Positions 1 through 11,334 of a stretch of 64,000 bases of DNA are shown piece by piece (the first letter of the stretch is position 1; each line of letters starts with the position of its first letter). The notes beneath the pieces were generated by a model that was not told the origin of the DNA, ran no database searches, and saw only the letters and a list, made by a program, of their open reading frames with translations. Origin of the DNA: Aquilaria yunnanensis (taxonomy: Eukaryota; Streptophyta; Magnoliopsida; Malvales; Thymelaeaceae); the NCBI GenBank assembly GCA_039654915.1, contig CM077595.1, positions 51,553,501-51,617,500 on the forward strand, written 5' to 3'. A program made the translations under genes and the position numbers.

Positions 1-680
1 CTCTTGGTGCAATAACCACCCCAACCACCCCTTGGCCGAATATACATGTCTATTCACTCAAGGAACATTTCCTTTGGATGAAAAGAAATGTTCTTTTAGC
101 AAATAGTTATCTCTTTTGATGAAGAGACATATCTTTACACAAAAGATGTGTCTCTTGGTGGTTTTGAGCTAAAAGCAAGGTGAGCTGGCATAAAGCAAGC
201 TCACTATGCTACTTATGCACCATTGAGCTCCTTTGAGCTCCAACCAAGCTCCATGAACTAAGGTCCAGCTCCTTGAGCTGACCTTGAGCTGGAGTTAGCT
301 GCTCTCAGCTGAAGTGAACTGAAGTCCGGCTATATTCAGCTACCAGAAGCTGAAGTATGCTGACTTGAGCTGACTTGAGCTGACTTAAGCTAGCTTGAGC
401 TGAAGTCCAGCTACTTTGAGCTACTTATAGCTGAAGTGAGCTGACTTGAGCTGAAGTCTAGCTACATTCAGCTACTAGAAGCTGAAATGAGCTGACTTAA
501 GTTGACTTGAGCTGACTTGAGGTAACTTGAGCTGAAGTCCAGCTACTTATAGCTGAAATGAGCTGACTTGAGTTAAGGTGAGCTACTTCTAGTTGCCTTA
601 GATAGCTGTTCAAGCTAGAGTTAGCTCAATGAGCTCAAATCTTATCTTAAAAGGATCTTGGTGCGCCAAGAATTCCAACA
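1..680 (-). mobile_element. Family K (copia) LTR, minus strand, cut by window edge
   Basis: Read on the minus strand, this begins at 680 with TGTTGGAATTCTTGGCGC and runs through an AGCT-dense U3 (about 195-655) to the window edge. It matches the inverse of 717-1400 closely, with about three differences in the first 80 bp. The satellite that follows begins TCCAC (681-685), the usual target site of this family. The left TSD lies outside the window, so solo LTR versus end of a full element cannot be decided. Confidence 0.88.
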
Positions 681-716
681 TCCACTTCATTCCAAACAAG
701 TTGTGAATGTTCCAAT
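681..716 (+). repeat. 36-bp satellite spacer between two inverted LTRs
   Basis: This is just over one 31-bp satellite monomer. It starts with TCCAC (681-685), the presumed TSD of the left LTR, and ends with CCAAT (712-716), the TSD of the right LTR. The two target sites are exactly 31 bp apart, so the two insertions hit the same monomer phase in neighbouring monomers. Confidence 0.9.
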
Positions 717-2204
717 TGTTGGAATTCTTGGCGCACCAAGATCCTTTTAAGATAGGATTTGACCTCATTGAGCTAACTCTAGCTTGAACAGCTACCTAAG
801 GCAGTTAGAAGTAGCTCCCTTTAGCTCAAGTCAGCTCACTTCAGCTATAAGTAGCTCAAAGTAGCTGGACTTCAGCTCAAGTTAGCTCAAGTCAGCTCAA
901 GTCAGCTCAAGTCAGCTCACTTCAGCATTTGGTAGATGAATGTAGCTGGACTTCAGCTCAAGTCAGCTCACTTCAGCTATAAGTAGCTCAAAGTAGCTGG
1001 ACTTCAGCTCAAGTTAGCTTATGTCAACTCAAGTCAGCTCACTTCAGCCTATGGTAGCTGAATGTAGCTGGACTTCAGTTCACTTTAGCTGAAGCAGCTA
1101 ACTCCAGCTCAAGGTCAGCTCAAGGAGCTGGACCTTAGTTCATAGAGCTTGGTTGGAGCACAAAGGAGCTCAATGGTGCATAAGTAGCATAGTGAGCTAG
1201 CTTTGTGCCAGCTCACCTTGCTTTTAGCTCAAAACCACCAAGAGGCACATCTTTTGTGTAAAGGCATGTCTCTTCATCAAAAGAGATGACTATTGGCTAA
1301 AAGAACATGTCTTTTCATCCAAAGGAAATGTTCCTTGAGTGAATAGACATGTATATTTGGCCATGGGGTGGTTGGGGTGGTTATTGCATCAAGAGTGATG
1401 TCCTTTGACATTAAAAGACATGTATATTCGGCCATGAGGTGGTTATAGCACCAAGTGCGATGTCCTTTGGCCTTAAAGGACATGTATTTTTGGCATTGGC
1501 TAGAAAAGACATGTTCCTTGGCCAAGGAGACATATCATTTCGGCCAAGACATGTCTCTTGGCCAAAGGGACATGCCTCTTAGGCCAAAGGAAGTGTTCCT
1601 TGGCGAAAGAGACATGTATTTTCGCCAATATAGATGACCCTTGGCAAAGGAAGTGTTCTTTGGCTTAAAGGACACCTTGCTTGGTGTAAAGGTGTGCCTT
1701 TTGGTCTTCTATAAATAGCCTAAAGTGGCCGGCCATTTCAAGCATTCTTTGGCACTCCATTTGCTCCATTTTCTTGAGAGAAAAGTATCCTCCTTCCATT
1801 CCTTTAAATAGTCAAAATATTAGACAATTTTCTAGAGCATTGTGGGTGGATTTACATTGAGATTGTTTATCTCAATTCAAGCCTCAAGGTGCTCCTCCAA
1901 GTTCAAGTTCTTCCTCTTTTTCACCACACATAACCAAAAAGGAAGGTACACATTCTTTCTTGGTTTAGTAGCATGCTAGGTTTCATTTATTATTTACATG
2001 AATGTTCTTAGTAGCATGCTAGGATTTGTTTGACACAATACATATGTAAAACTAATATGCTATATCATATGCATAAAATATGTTAAACAAATTACAATGA
2101 TGCTTGCTTACATTCTTGTTGAACTCAAATGAAAAAAAATGCTTGTCGCATGTACATGAGCAAAAAACATAAAGATATGTTATCATGAGATCCTGAAATC
2201 TTCA
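717..2204 (+). mobile_element. Family K (copia) solo LTR, 1488 bp, TSD CCAAT
   Basis: The LTR starts TGTTGG and ends GAAATCTTCA. It is flanked by perfect 5-bp duplications CCAAT at 712-716 and 2205-2209, with satellite on both sides and no internal region. A TATA box (TATAAATA, 1710-1717) marks the U3/R side and sets the plus orientation. Family membership in Ty1/copia is taken from the related LTR at 36571-37948, which adjoins a copia pol region. Confidence 0.93.
763..1235 (+). repeat. AGCT array with about 10-bp period in family K U3
   Basis: The tetramer AGCT (or GAGCTC) recurs many times, mostly 10 bp apart and sometimes 11. Typical 10-bp units are AGCTCAAGTC, AGCTCACTTC, AGCTATAAGT and AGCTCAAAGT. 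They are grouped into longer superunits of roughly 90 bp ending TAGCTGGACTTC. Equivalent arrays lie at about 195-655 (inverted), 11365-11825, 15785-16265, 27975-28445, 31510-31990 and 37440-37905 (inverted). The number of superunits differs between copies. Confidence 0.9.
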
Positions 2205-5200
2205 CCAATTTCATTCCAAACAACTTGCGAATGTTTCCATTTCATTCCTACCAAGTTGTGAATCTTTCCATTTCATTCCAAACAAGTTGTGAGTGTTTCC
2301 ATTTCATTCCGAACAAGTTGTGAATGTTTCCATTTCATTCCAAACAAGTTTTAAATGTTTCCATTCATTCCAAACTAGTTGTGAATGTTCCCATTTCATT
2401 CCAAATAAGTTGTGAATGCTTCTAGTTCATTCTAAAGAAGTTGTGATTGTTTCCATTTGATTCCAAACAAGTTTTGAAAATTTCCACTTCATTCCAAACA
2501 AGTTGTGAATGTTTCCACTTCATTCTAAACAAGTTTTGAATGTTACCACTTCATTCCAAAAAAGTTGTGAATGTTTCCATTTCATTCCAAACAAGTTGTG
2601 AATGTTTCCATATCGTTCCAAAGAAGTTGTGAATGTTTCCATTTCATTCCAAAAAAGTTGTGAGTGTTCCAATTTCATTCCAAACAATTTGTGACTACTT
2701 CCATTTCATTCCAAACAAATTTTGAATGTTTCCATTCATTCCAAACTAGTTGTGAATGTCCCCATTTCATTGCAAATAAGTTGTGAATGATTCCATTTCA
2801 TTCCAAACATAAGTTGTGAATGTTTCCACTTCAATCCAAACAAGTTCTGCTTGTTTCCACTTCATTCCAAACAAGTTTTTAATGTTTCCACTTGGTTCCA
2901 AAGAAGTTGTGAATGTTTCAATTTCATTCCAAACAATTTGTGAATGTTTCCATTTCATTCCAAACAAGTTGTGAAAGTTTCCATTTCATTCGAAATACGT
3001 TGTGACTGTTTCCATTTCATTCTAAACAGGTTGTGAATGTTCCAATTTTATTCCAAACAGGTTGTGAATGTTTCCACTTCATTCGAAACAATTTGTGAAT
3101 GTTTCCGCTTCTTTCCAAACAAGTTTTGAATGTTTCCATTTCATTCCAAACAAGTTGTGAATGTTCCAATTTCATTCCAAACAAGTTGTAAATGTTTCCA
3201 TTTTATTCCAAACAAGTTTTGAATGTTTCCATTCATTCCAAACTACTTATGAATGTACCCATTTCATTCCAAATAAGTTGTGAATGTTTCCACTTCATTC
3301 CAAACAAGTTGTGAATGTTCCCAAATCATTCTAAAAAAGTTTTGAATGTTTCCATTTCATTCGAAACAAGTTGTGAATGTTCCAACTTCATTCCAAACAA
3401 GTTGTGAATGTTTCCATTTCATTCCAAACAAGTTTTGAATGTTTCCATTCATTCCAAACTAGTTTTGAATGTTTCCACTTCATTCGAAACAAGTTGTGAA
3501 TGTTTGTACTTCATTCCAAACAAGTTTTGACCGTTTCCACTTCATTCCAAACAAGTTTTGAATGTTTCACTTCCATTCCAAACAAGTTGTTAATGTTTCC
3601 ATTTTATTCCAAACAGGTTGTGAATGTTTCCATTTCATTCGAAAAAAGTTGTGACTGTTTCCATTTCATTCTAAACAGGTTGTGAATGTTCCAACTTCAT
3701 TCCAAAAAGGTTGTGAATGCTCGCATTTCATCACAACAACTTTTGAATGTTTCCATTCATTGGAAACAAGTTGTGAATGTTTCCACTTCATTCCAAACAA
3801 TTTGTGAATGTTTCCACTTCATTCCAAACAATCTGTGAATGGTTCCACTTCATTCCAAACAAGTTTGGAATGTTTCCAATTCATTCCAAATAAGTTGTGA
3901 ATGTTCCAATCCAAACAAGTTGTGAATGTTTCCATTTTATTCCAAACAAGTTTTGAATGTTTCCATTCATTCCATACTAGTTGTGAATGTTCCCATTTCA
4001 TTCCAAATAAGTTGTGAATGTTTCCACTTCATTCCAAACAAGTTGTGATTGTTTCCACTTCATTCTAAACAAGTTTTGAATGTTTCGATTTCATTCCAAA
4101 CAAGTTGTGAATGTTCCAATTTCATTCCAAACAACTTGCGAATGTTTCCATTTCATTCCTACCAAGTTGTGAATGTTTCCATTTCATTCCAAACAAGTTG
4201 TGAGTGTTTCCATTTCATTCCTAACAAGTTGTGAATGTTTCTTGTTCATTCTACAGAAGTTGTGATTGTTTCCATTTGATTCCAAACAAGTTGTGAAAAT
4301 TTCCACTTCATTCCAAACAAGTTGGTGTTTCCACTTCATTCTAAACAAGTTTTGAATGTTACCACTTCATTCCAAACAAGTTGTGAATGTTTCCATTTCA
4401 TTCCAAACAAGTTGTGAATGTTTCCATATCGTTCCAAAAAAGTTGTGAATGCTTCCATTTCATTCCAAAAAAGTTGTGGGTGTTCCAACTTCATTCCAAA
4501 CAATTTGCGACTATTTCCATTTCATTTAAAACAAATTTCTAATGTTTCCATTCATTCAAAACTAGTTGTGAATGTCCCCATTTCATTGCAAATAAGTTGT
4601 GAATGTTTCCATTTCATTCCAAATAAGTTCTGAATGTTTCCACATCATTCCAAACAAGTTGTGATTGTTTCCAGTTCATTCCAAACAAGTTTTGAATGTT
4701 TCCACTCCGTTCCAAGCAAGTTGTGAATGTATTAATTTCATTTCAAACAAGTTGTTAATGTTTCCAATTCATTACAAACAAGTTCTGAATGTTTCCATTT
4801 CATTCGAAACAAGTTGTGACTATTTCCATTTCATTCTAAATAGGTTGTGAATGTTCCAATTTCATTCCAAACAGGTTGTGAATGTTTGCTTTTGATTACA
4901 AACAACTTTTGAATGTTTCAATTCATTGCAAACAAGTTGTAAATGTTTCCATTTCATTCCAAACCAGTTGTGAATTTTCCACTTCATTCCAAACAAGTTG
5001 TGAATATTTCCACTTCATTCCAAACAAGTTTTGAATGTTTCCACTTCATTCCAAACAAGTTGTGAATGTTTCCATATCATACCAAAGAAGTTGTGAATGT
5101 TTCTATTTCATTCCAAACAACTTGTGAATGTTCCAGTTTCATTCCAAACAAGTTGTGAATGTTTCCATTTCATTCCGAACAAGTTCTGAATGTTTCCATT

Positions 5201-8200
5201 CATTCTAAACTAGTTGTGAATGTCCCCATTTCCTTCCAAACAAGCTGTGAATGTTTCCATATCGTTCCAAGGAAGTTGTGAATGTTTCCATTTCATTCCA
5301 AACAAGTTGTGAATGTTCCAATTCCATTCCAAACAAGTTGTGAATGTTTCCACTGAATTCGAAACAAGTTTTGATACTTTCCACTTCATTCTGAACATGT
5401 TTTGAACGTTTCCACTTCATTCCAAACAAGATGTGAACGTTTCGATTTCATTCCAAACAGGTTATGAATGTTTCCATTTCATTCCAAATATGTTGTGAAT
5501 GTTTCCATGTCGTTCCAAATAAGTTGTGAATGTTTCAACTTCTTTTCAAACTAGTTGTGAATGTTTCCATTTCATTCCAAAAAACTTGTGAATGTTTTCG
5601 TTTCATTCCAAACAAGTTGTCAATGTTCCAATTTCAATCCAACAAGTTGTGAATGTTTCTATTTCATTCCACACAAGTTTTGAATGTTTCCATTCATTCC
5701 AAACAAGTTTTGAATCTTTCCTTTCGTTCCAAACAAGTTGTGAATTTTTCCATTTCATTCCAAATAAGTTGTGAGTGTTTCCATTTCATTCCAAACATGT
5801 TCTGAATGTTTAAACTCATTCCAAACACGTTGTGAATATTTCCACTTCATTCCAAACAAGTTTTGAACGTTTCCACTTCATTCCAAACAAGTTTTGAATG
5901 TTTCAACTTCATTCCAAATAAGTTGTGAATGTTTCCATTTCATTCCAAATAAGTTGTGAGTGTTTCCATTTCATTCCAAACAACTTGTGATTGTTTCCAT
6001 TTCATTCCGAAGAAGTTGTGAATGTTTCCATTTCAATCGAAACAAGTTGTGAATGTTTCCATTTCATTCCAAACAAGTTGTGAATGTTCCAATTTGATTC
6101 CAAACAATTTGTGAATGCTTCCATTTCTTTCCAAACAAGTTTTGAATGCTTCCATTCACTCCAAACTAGTTGTGAATGTCCCCATTTCATTGCAACTAAA
6201 TTGTGAATGTTTCCACATCATTCCAAACAAGTTGAGAATATTTCCACTTCATTCCAAACAAGTTGTGAATGTTTCCTTTTCATCCAAACAAGTTTTGCAT
6301 GTTTCAATTCATTCCAAACAAGTTTTGAATGTTTTCATTGATTCCAAACTAGTTGTGAACGTCCCCATTTCATTCCAAACAAGTTGTGATTGTTTCCATT
6401 TCATTCCAAACTAGTTGTGAATGTTTCCATTTCATTCCAAACAAGTAGTAAATGTTTCCATTTCATTCCATAAATTTCTGAATGTTTCCATTTTGTGCCA
6501 AAGAAGTTGTGAACGTTTCCATTTCATTCCAAACAAGTTGTGATTGTTTCCACTTCAATCCAAATAAGTTTTGAATGTTCTCACATAATTCCAAACAAGT
6601 TTTGAATGTTTCCACTTCATTCCGAACAAGTTGCGATTGTTTCTATTTCATTCTAAACAAGTTGCGATTGTTTCTATTTCATTCGAAACAAGTTGTGAAT
6701 GTTTCAATTTCATTCCAAACAAGTTGTGAATGTTTCCATACCGTTCCAAACAAGTTGTGAATGTTTCCATTTCAATCCAAACAAGTTGTGAAAATTCCAA
6801 ATTCATTGCAAACAAGTTGTTAATGTATCCATTTCAATCCAAACAAGTTGTGAATGTTTCCACTTCATTCCAAACAAGTTTTGAAAGTTTCGATTCGTTC
6901 CCAACAAGTTGTGATTGTTTCCATTTCATTCCAAACATGTTGTGACTGTTTACACTTCATTCCAAACAAGTTGTGAATGTTTCCACTTCATTCCAAACAA
7001 GTTTTGAACGTTTTAACTTCATTCTGAATAGGTTGTGAATGTTTCCATTTCATTCTGAACAAGTTATGAATGTTTCATTTTATTCCAAAGAAGTTAGGAA
7101 TGTTTACACTTCATTCCAAACAAGTTGTAAATGTGTCCACTTCATTCTAAACAAGTTTTGAACATTTCAACTTCATTCTGAACAGGTTGTGAATGTTTCC
7201 ATTTCATTCCAAAGAAGTTGTAAATGTTTCCATTTCATTCCAAACAAGTTGTGAATGTTTCCACTTCATTCCAAACAAGCTTTGAATGTTTCCACTTTAA
7301 TCCAAACAAGTTGTGAATGTTCCAATTTCATTCCAAACAAGTTGTGAATGTTTTCTTTTCATCCAAACAAGTTTTCAATGTTTCAATTCATTCCAAACAA
7401 GTTTCGAATGATTCCATTCATTCCAAACAAGTTGCGAATGTTTCCATTTCATTCCAAAGAAGTTGTGAATGTTTCCATTTCATTCCAAACAAGTTGTGAA
7501 TGTTTCCATTTCATTTGAAAGAAGTTGTGACTGTTTCCGTTTCATTCTAAACAAGTTGTGAATGTTCCAACTTCGTTTGAAACAGGTTGTGAATGTTTGC
7601 ATTTCATTCCAAACACGTTTTGAATGTTTCCATTCATTCCAAACAAGTTGTGAATGTTTACACTTCATTCCAAACAAGTTTTGAATGTTTCCACTTCATT
7701 CCAAACAAGTTGTGAATGTTCCAATTTCATTCCAAACAAGTTGTGAATGTTCCAATTTCATTCCAAACAACTTGCGAATGTTTCCATTTCATTCTGATCA
7801 AGTTGTGAATGTTTCCATTTCATTCCAAACAATTTGTGAATGTTCCAATTTCAATCGAACAAGTTGTGAATGTTTCCGTTTCATTCCAAACAAGTTATGA
7901 ACGTTCGAATTTCATTCCAAACAAGTTGTGAATGTTTCCATTTTATTCCAAACAAGTTTTGAATGTTTCCATTCATTCCAAACAAGTTGTGAATGTTTCC
8001 ACTTCATTCTGAACAAGTTGTGAATATTTCCACTCTATTCCACACAAGTTGTGAATCTTTCCACTTCATTCCAAACAAGTTTTGAATGTTTCCCCTTCAT
8101 TACAAACAAGTTGTGAATGTTTCCATTTCATTCGAAACAAGTTGTGAATGTTTCCATTTCATCCAAACAAGTTTTGAATGTTTCAATTCATTCAAAACAA

Positions 8201-11200
8201 GTTTTTAATGTTTCCATTCATTCCAAATGAGTTGTGAACGTTCCCATTTCATTCCAAACAACTTGTGAATGTTTCCCCATTTCATTCCAAACAAGTTGTG
8301 GATGTTTCCCCATTTCATTCCAAAGAAGTTGTGAATGTCTCCATTTCATTCCAAACAACTTGTGAATGTTTCCTTTCGTTCCAAACAACTTGTGACTGTT
8401 TCCATTTCAATTGAAACAAGTTGTGAATGTTTCCATTTCGTTCCAAACAAGTTGTGAATGTTCCAATTTCATTCCAAACAGGTTGTGAATGTTTCCATTT
8501 CATTTGAAACATGTTTTGAATGTTTCCATTCATTCCAAACTAGTTGTGAATGTTTCCATTTCATTTGAAACATGTTTTGAATGTTTCCATTCATTCCAAA
8601 CTAGTTGTGAATGTTTTCATTCCAAACCAGTTATGAATGTTTTCATTCCAAACCAGTTGTGAATGTTTACACTTCATTCCAAACAAGTTGTGAATATTTC
8701 CACTTTATTCCAAACAAGTTGTGAATGTTTCCACTTCATTCCAAACAAGTTGTGAATGTTTCCATTTCATTCCAAAGAAGTTGTGAATGTTTCCATTTCA
8801 TTAGAAACAACTTGTGAATGTTTCCATTTCAATCGAAACAAGTTGTGAATTTTTCCATTCATTCCAAACAAGTTGTGAATGTTTGCATTTCATTCCAAAA
8901 CACGTTGTGAATGTTTCCATTTCATTCCAAACAAGGTGTGAATGTTTCCATTTCATTCCAAAGAAGTTGTGAATGTTTCCACTTCATTCCAAAGAAGTTG
9001 TGAATGTTTCCACTTCATTCCAAATACGTTGTGATTGTTTCCATTCCGTTCCAAATAAGTTGTGAATGTTGCCATTTCATTCCAAACATGTTGGGAATGT
9101 TTACACTTCATTCCAAACATGTTGTGAATGTTTACATTTCAATTGAAAAAATTCGTGAATGTTTCCCTTTCGTTCCAAACAAGTTGTGAATGTTCCAATT
9201 TCATTCCAAACAGGTTGTGAATGTTTCCATTTCATTCGAAACATGTTTAGAATGTTTCCATTCATTCCAAACTAGTTGTGAATGTCCCCATTTCATTCCA
9301 AATAAGTTATGAATGTTTCCACTTCATTCCAAACAAGCTGTGAATATTTCCACTTTGTTCCAAACAAGTTGTGAATGTTTCCACTTCATTCCAAACAAGT
9401 TGTGAATGTTTCCATTTCATTCCGAAGAAGTTGTGAATGTTTCCATTTCATTAGAAACAACTTGTGAATGTTTCCATTTCATTCCAAACATGATGTGGAT
9501 GTTTCCATTTCAATCGAAACAAGTTTTGAATTTTTCCTTTTCATTCCAAACAAGTTGTGAATGTTCCAATTTCATTCCAAACAGGTTGTGAATGTTTCCA
9601 TTTCAGTCCAAACAAGTTGTGAATGTTTCCATTTCAATCCAAACAAGGTGTGAATGTTTCCATTTCATTCCAAAGAAGTTGTGAATGTTTCCACTTCATT
9701 CCAAAGAAGTTGTGAATGTTTCCACTTCATTCCAAAGAAGTTGTGAATGTTTCCACTTCATTCCAAAGGATCTTGGTGCGCCAAGAATTCCAACAGTTTC
9801 CATTTTATTCCAAACAAGTTGTGGTTGTTGCAATTTCATTCCAAACTGGTTGTGAATGATTCCACTTCATTCCAAACAAGTTTTGAATGTTTCCATTCAT
9901 TCCAAACTTTTTGTGAATGTCCCCATTTCATTCCAAATAAGTTGTGAATGTTTCCCTTTCATCCCAAACAAGTTGTGAATATTTCCAATTCATTCCAAAC
10001 AAGTTGTGAATGTTTCCACTTCATTCCAAACAAGTTTTGAAAGTTTCCACATTGTTCCAAACAAGTTGCGAATGTTCCAATTTCATTCCAAACAAGTTGT
10101 GAATGTTTCCATTTCATTCCTACCAAGTTGTGAATGTTTCCATTTCATTTTAAAGAAGTTCTGAATGTTTCCATTTAATTCCAAACAAGTTGTGAATATT
10201 TCCATTTCATTCCTAACAAGTTGTGAATGTTTCCAGTTCATTCCAAAGACGTGAATGTTTCCATTTCATTCCAAAGAAGTTCTGAATGTTTCTACTTCAT
10301 TCCAAACAAGCTATGAATATTTCCATTTCATTCCAAGCAAGTTATGAAATTTCCATTTCATTCAAAACAAGTTGTGAATGTTTCAATTTCATTCCAAACT
10401 AGTTGTGAATGTTTCCATTTGATTCCAAACAATTTGTCAATGTTTTCGTTTCATTCTGAAGAAGTTGTGAATGTTTCCATTTCATTCTAAACAAGTTGTG
10501 TATGTTCCAATTTCATTCCAAGCAAGTTGTGAATGTTTTCATTTCATTCCAAATAGGTTTTGAATGTTTTCATTTCATTCCAACCAAGTTGTGAATGTTT
10601 CCATTTATTCAAAATAAGTTGTGAATGTTTTCATTTCATTCCAAATATTTCCACTTCATTCCAAACAAGTTGTGGATGTTTCCATTTCATTCCAAACATG
10701 TTGTGAATGTTTCCATTTCATTCCAAGCAAGTGGTGAATGTTCCCATTTTATTCCGAACAACTTGTAAACGTTTCCATTTCATTCCGAACATGTTTTGAA
10801 TGTTTACATTCGTTCCAAACAAGCTGTGAATGTCCCCATTTCATTCCAAACAACTTGTGAATGTTCCAAACAAGCTGTGAATGTTTCCACTTCATTCCAA
10901 ACAAGTTTTGAATATTTCCATTTCGTTTCAAACAAGTTGTGAATGTTTCTATTTCATTCAATACAAGTTGTGAATGTTTTCAGTTCATTCCAAACAAGTT
11001 GTGAATATTTCCACTTCATTCCAAACAAGTTGTGGATGTTTCCATTTCATTCCAAACATGTTGTTAATGTTTCCATTTCATTCCAAACATGTTTTGATTG
11101 TTTCCATTTCATTCCAAAGAAGTTGTGAATGTTTCGATTTCGTTCCAAACAAGCTGTGAATGTTTCCATTTCATTTCAAACAAGCAGTGAATGTTCAATT

Positions 11201-11334
11201 TTTATTCCAAAGAAGTTGTGAATGTTTCCATTTCATTCCAAACAAGTTGTGAATATTTCCATTTCATTCCTAACAAGTTGTGAATGTTTCCAGTTCATTC
11301 CAAAGAAGTTGTGAATGTTTCCCTTGTTGGAATT
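2205..11334 (+). repeat. 31-bp satellite array, 9.1 kb block
   Basis: Tandem monomers of 31 bp; a consensus-like copy is 2567-2597. Conserved blocks in order are GTGAATG, TTTCC, CATTCC and AAACAAGTT. Variants include TGTTCCAATTTC for TGTTTCCATTTC, AACTAG or AATAAG for AACAAG, and a shortened TTCCATTCATTCC form. Each monomer holds a broken dyad: CATTC pairs with GAATG, and ACAA-G-TTGT lies between them. The block contains one LTR fragment at 9765-9795 and otherwise only satellite. Reading frames of about 60 codons here are by-products of the 93-bp coding period. Confidence 0.95.
9765..9795 (-). mobile_element. 31-bp fossil of a family K LTR tip
   Basis: Embedded in satellite are about 31 bp matching the first bases of the K LTR on the minus strand (TGTTGGAATTCTTGGCGC and onward to the CCTTT). 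The rest of the LTR is missing and satellite resumes directly on both sides. It includes the CTTGG-CGCA-CCAAG hairpin found at every K LTR tip. Confidence 0.85.

Noticed and set aside
2205..11334. Many open frames of about 60 codons in the satellite (MFPFHSKQVVNVSISFQT type)
   Set aside because: Three 31-bp monomers make 31 codons, and each frame meets TGA-ATG once per 93 bp. Frames of 186 bp arise whenever one TGA is mutated. They follow the repeat period and not a gene.
2205..11334. CRISPR-like array
   Set aside because: The 31-bp direct repeats are contiguous with no unique spacers, no cas genes are nearby, and the context is a plant genome.
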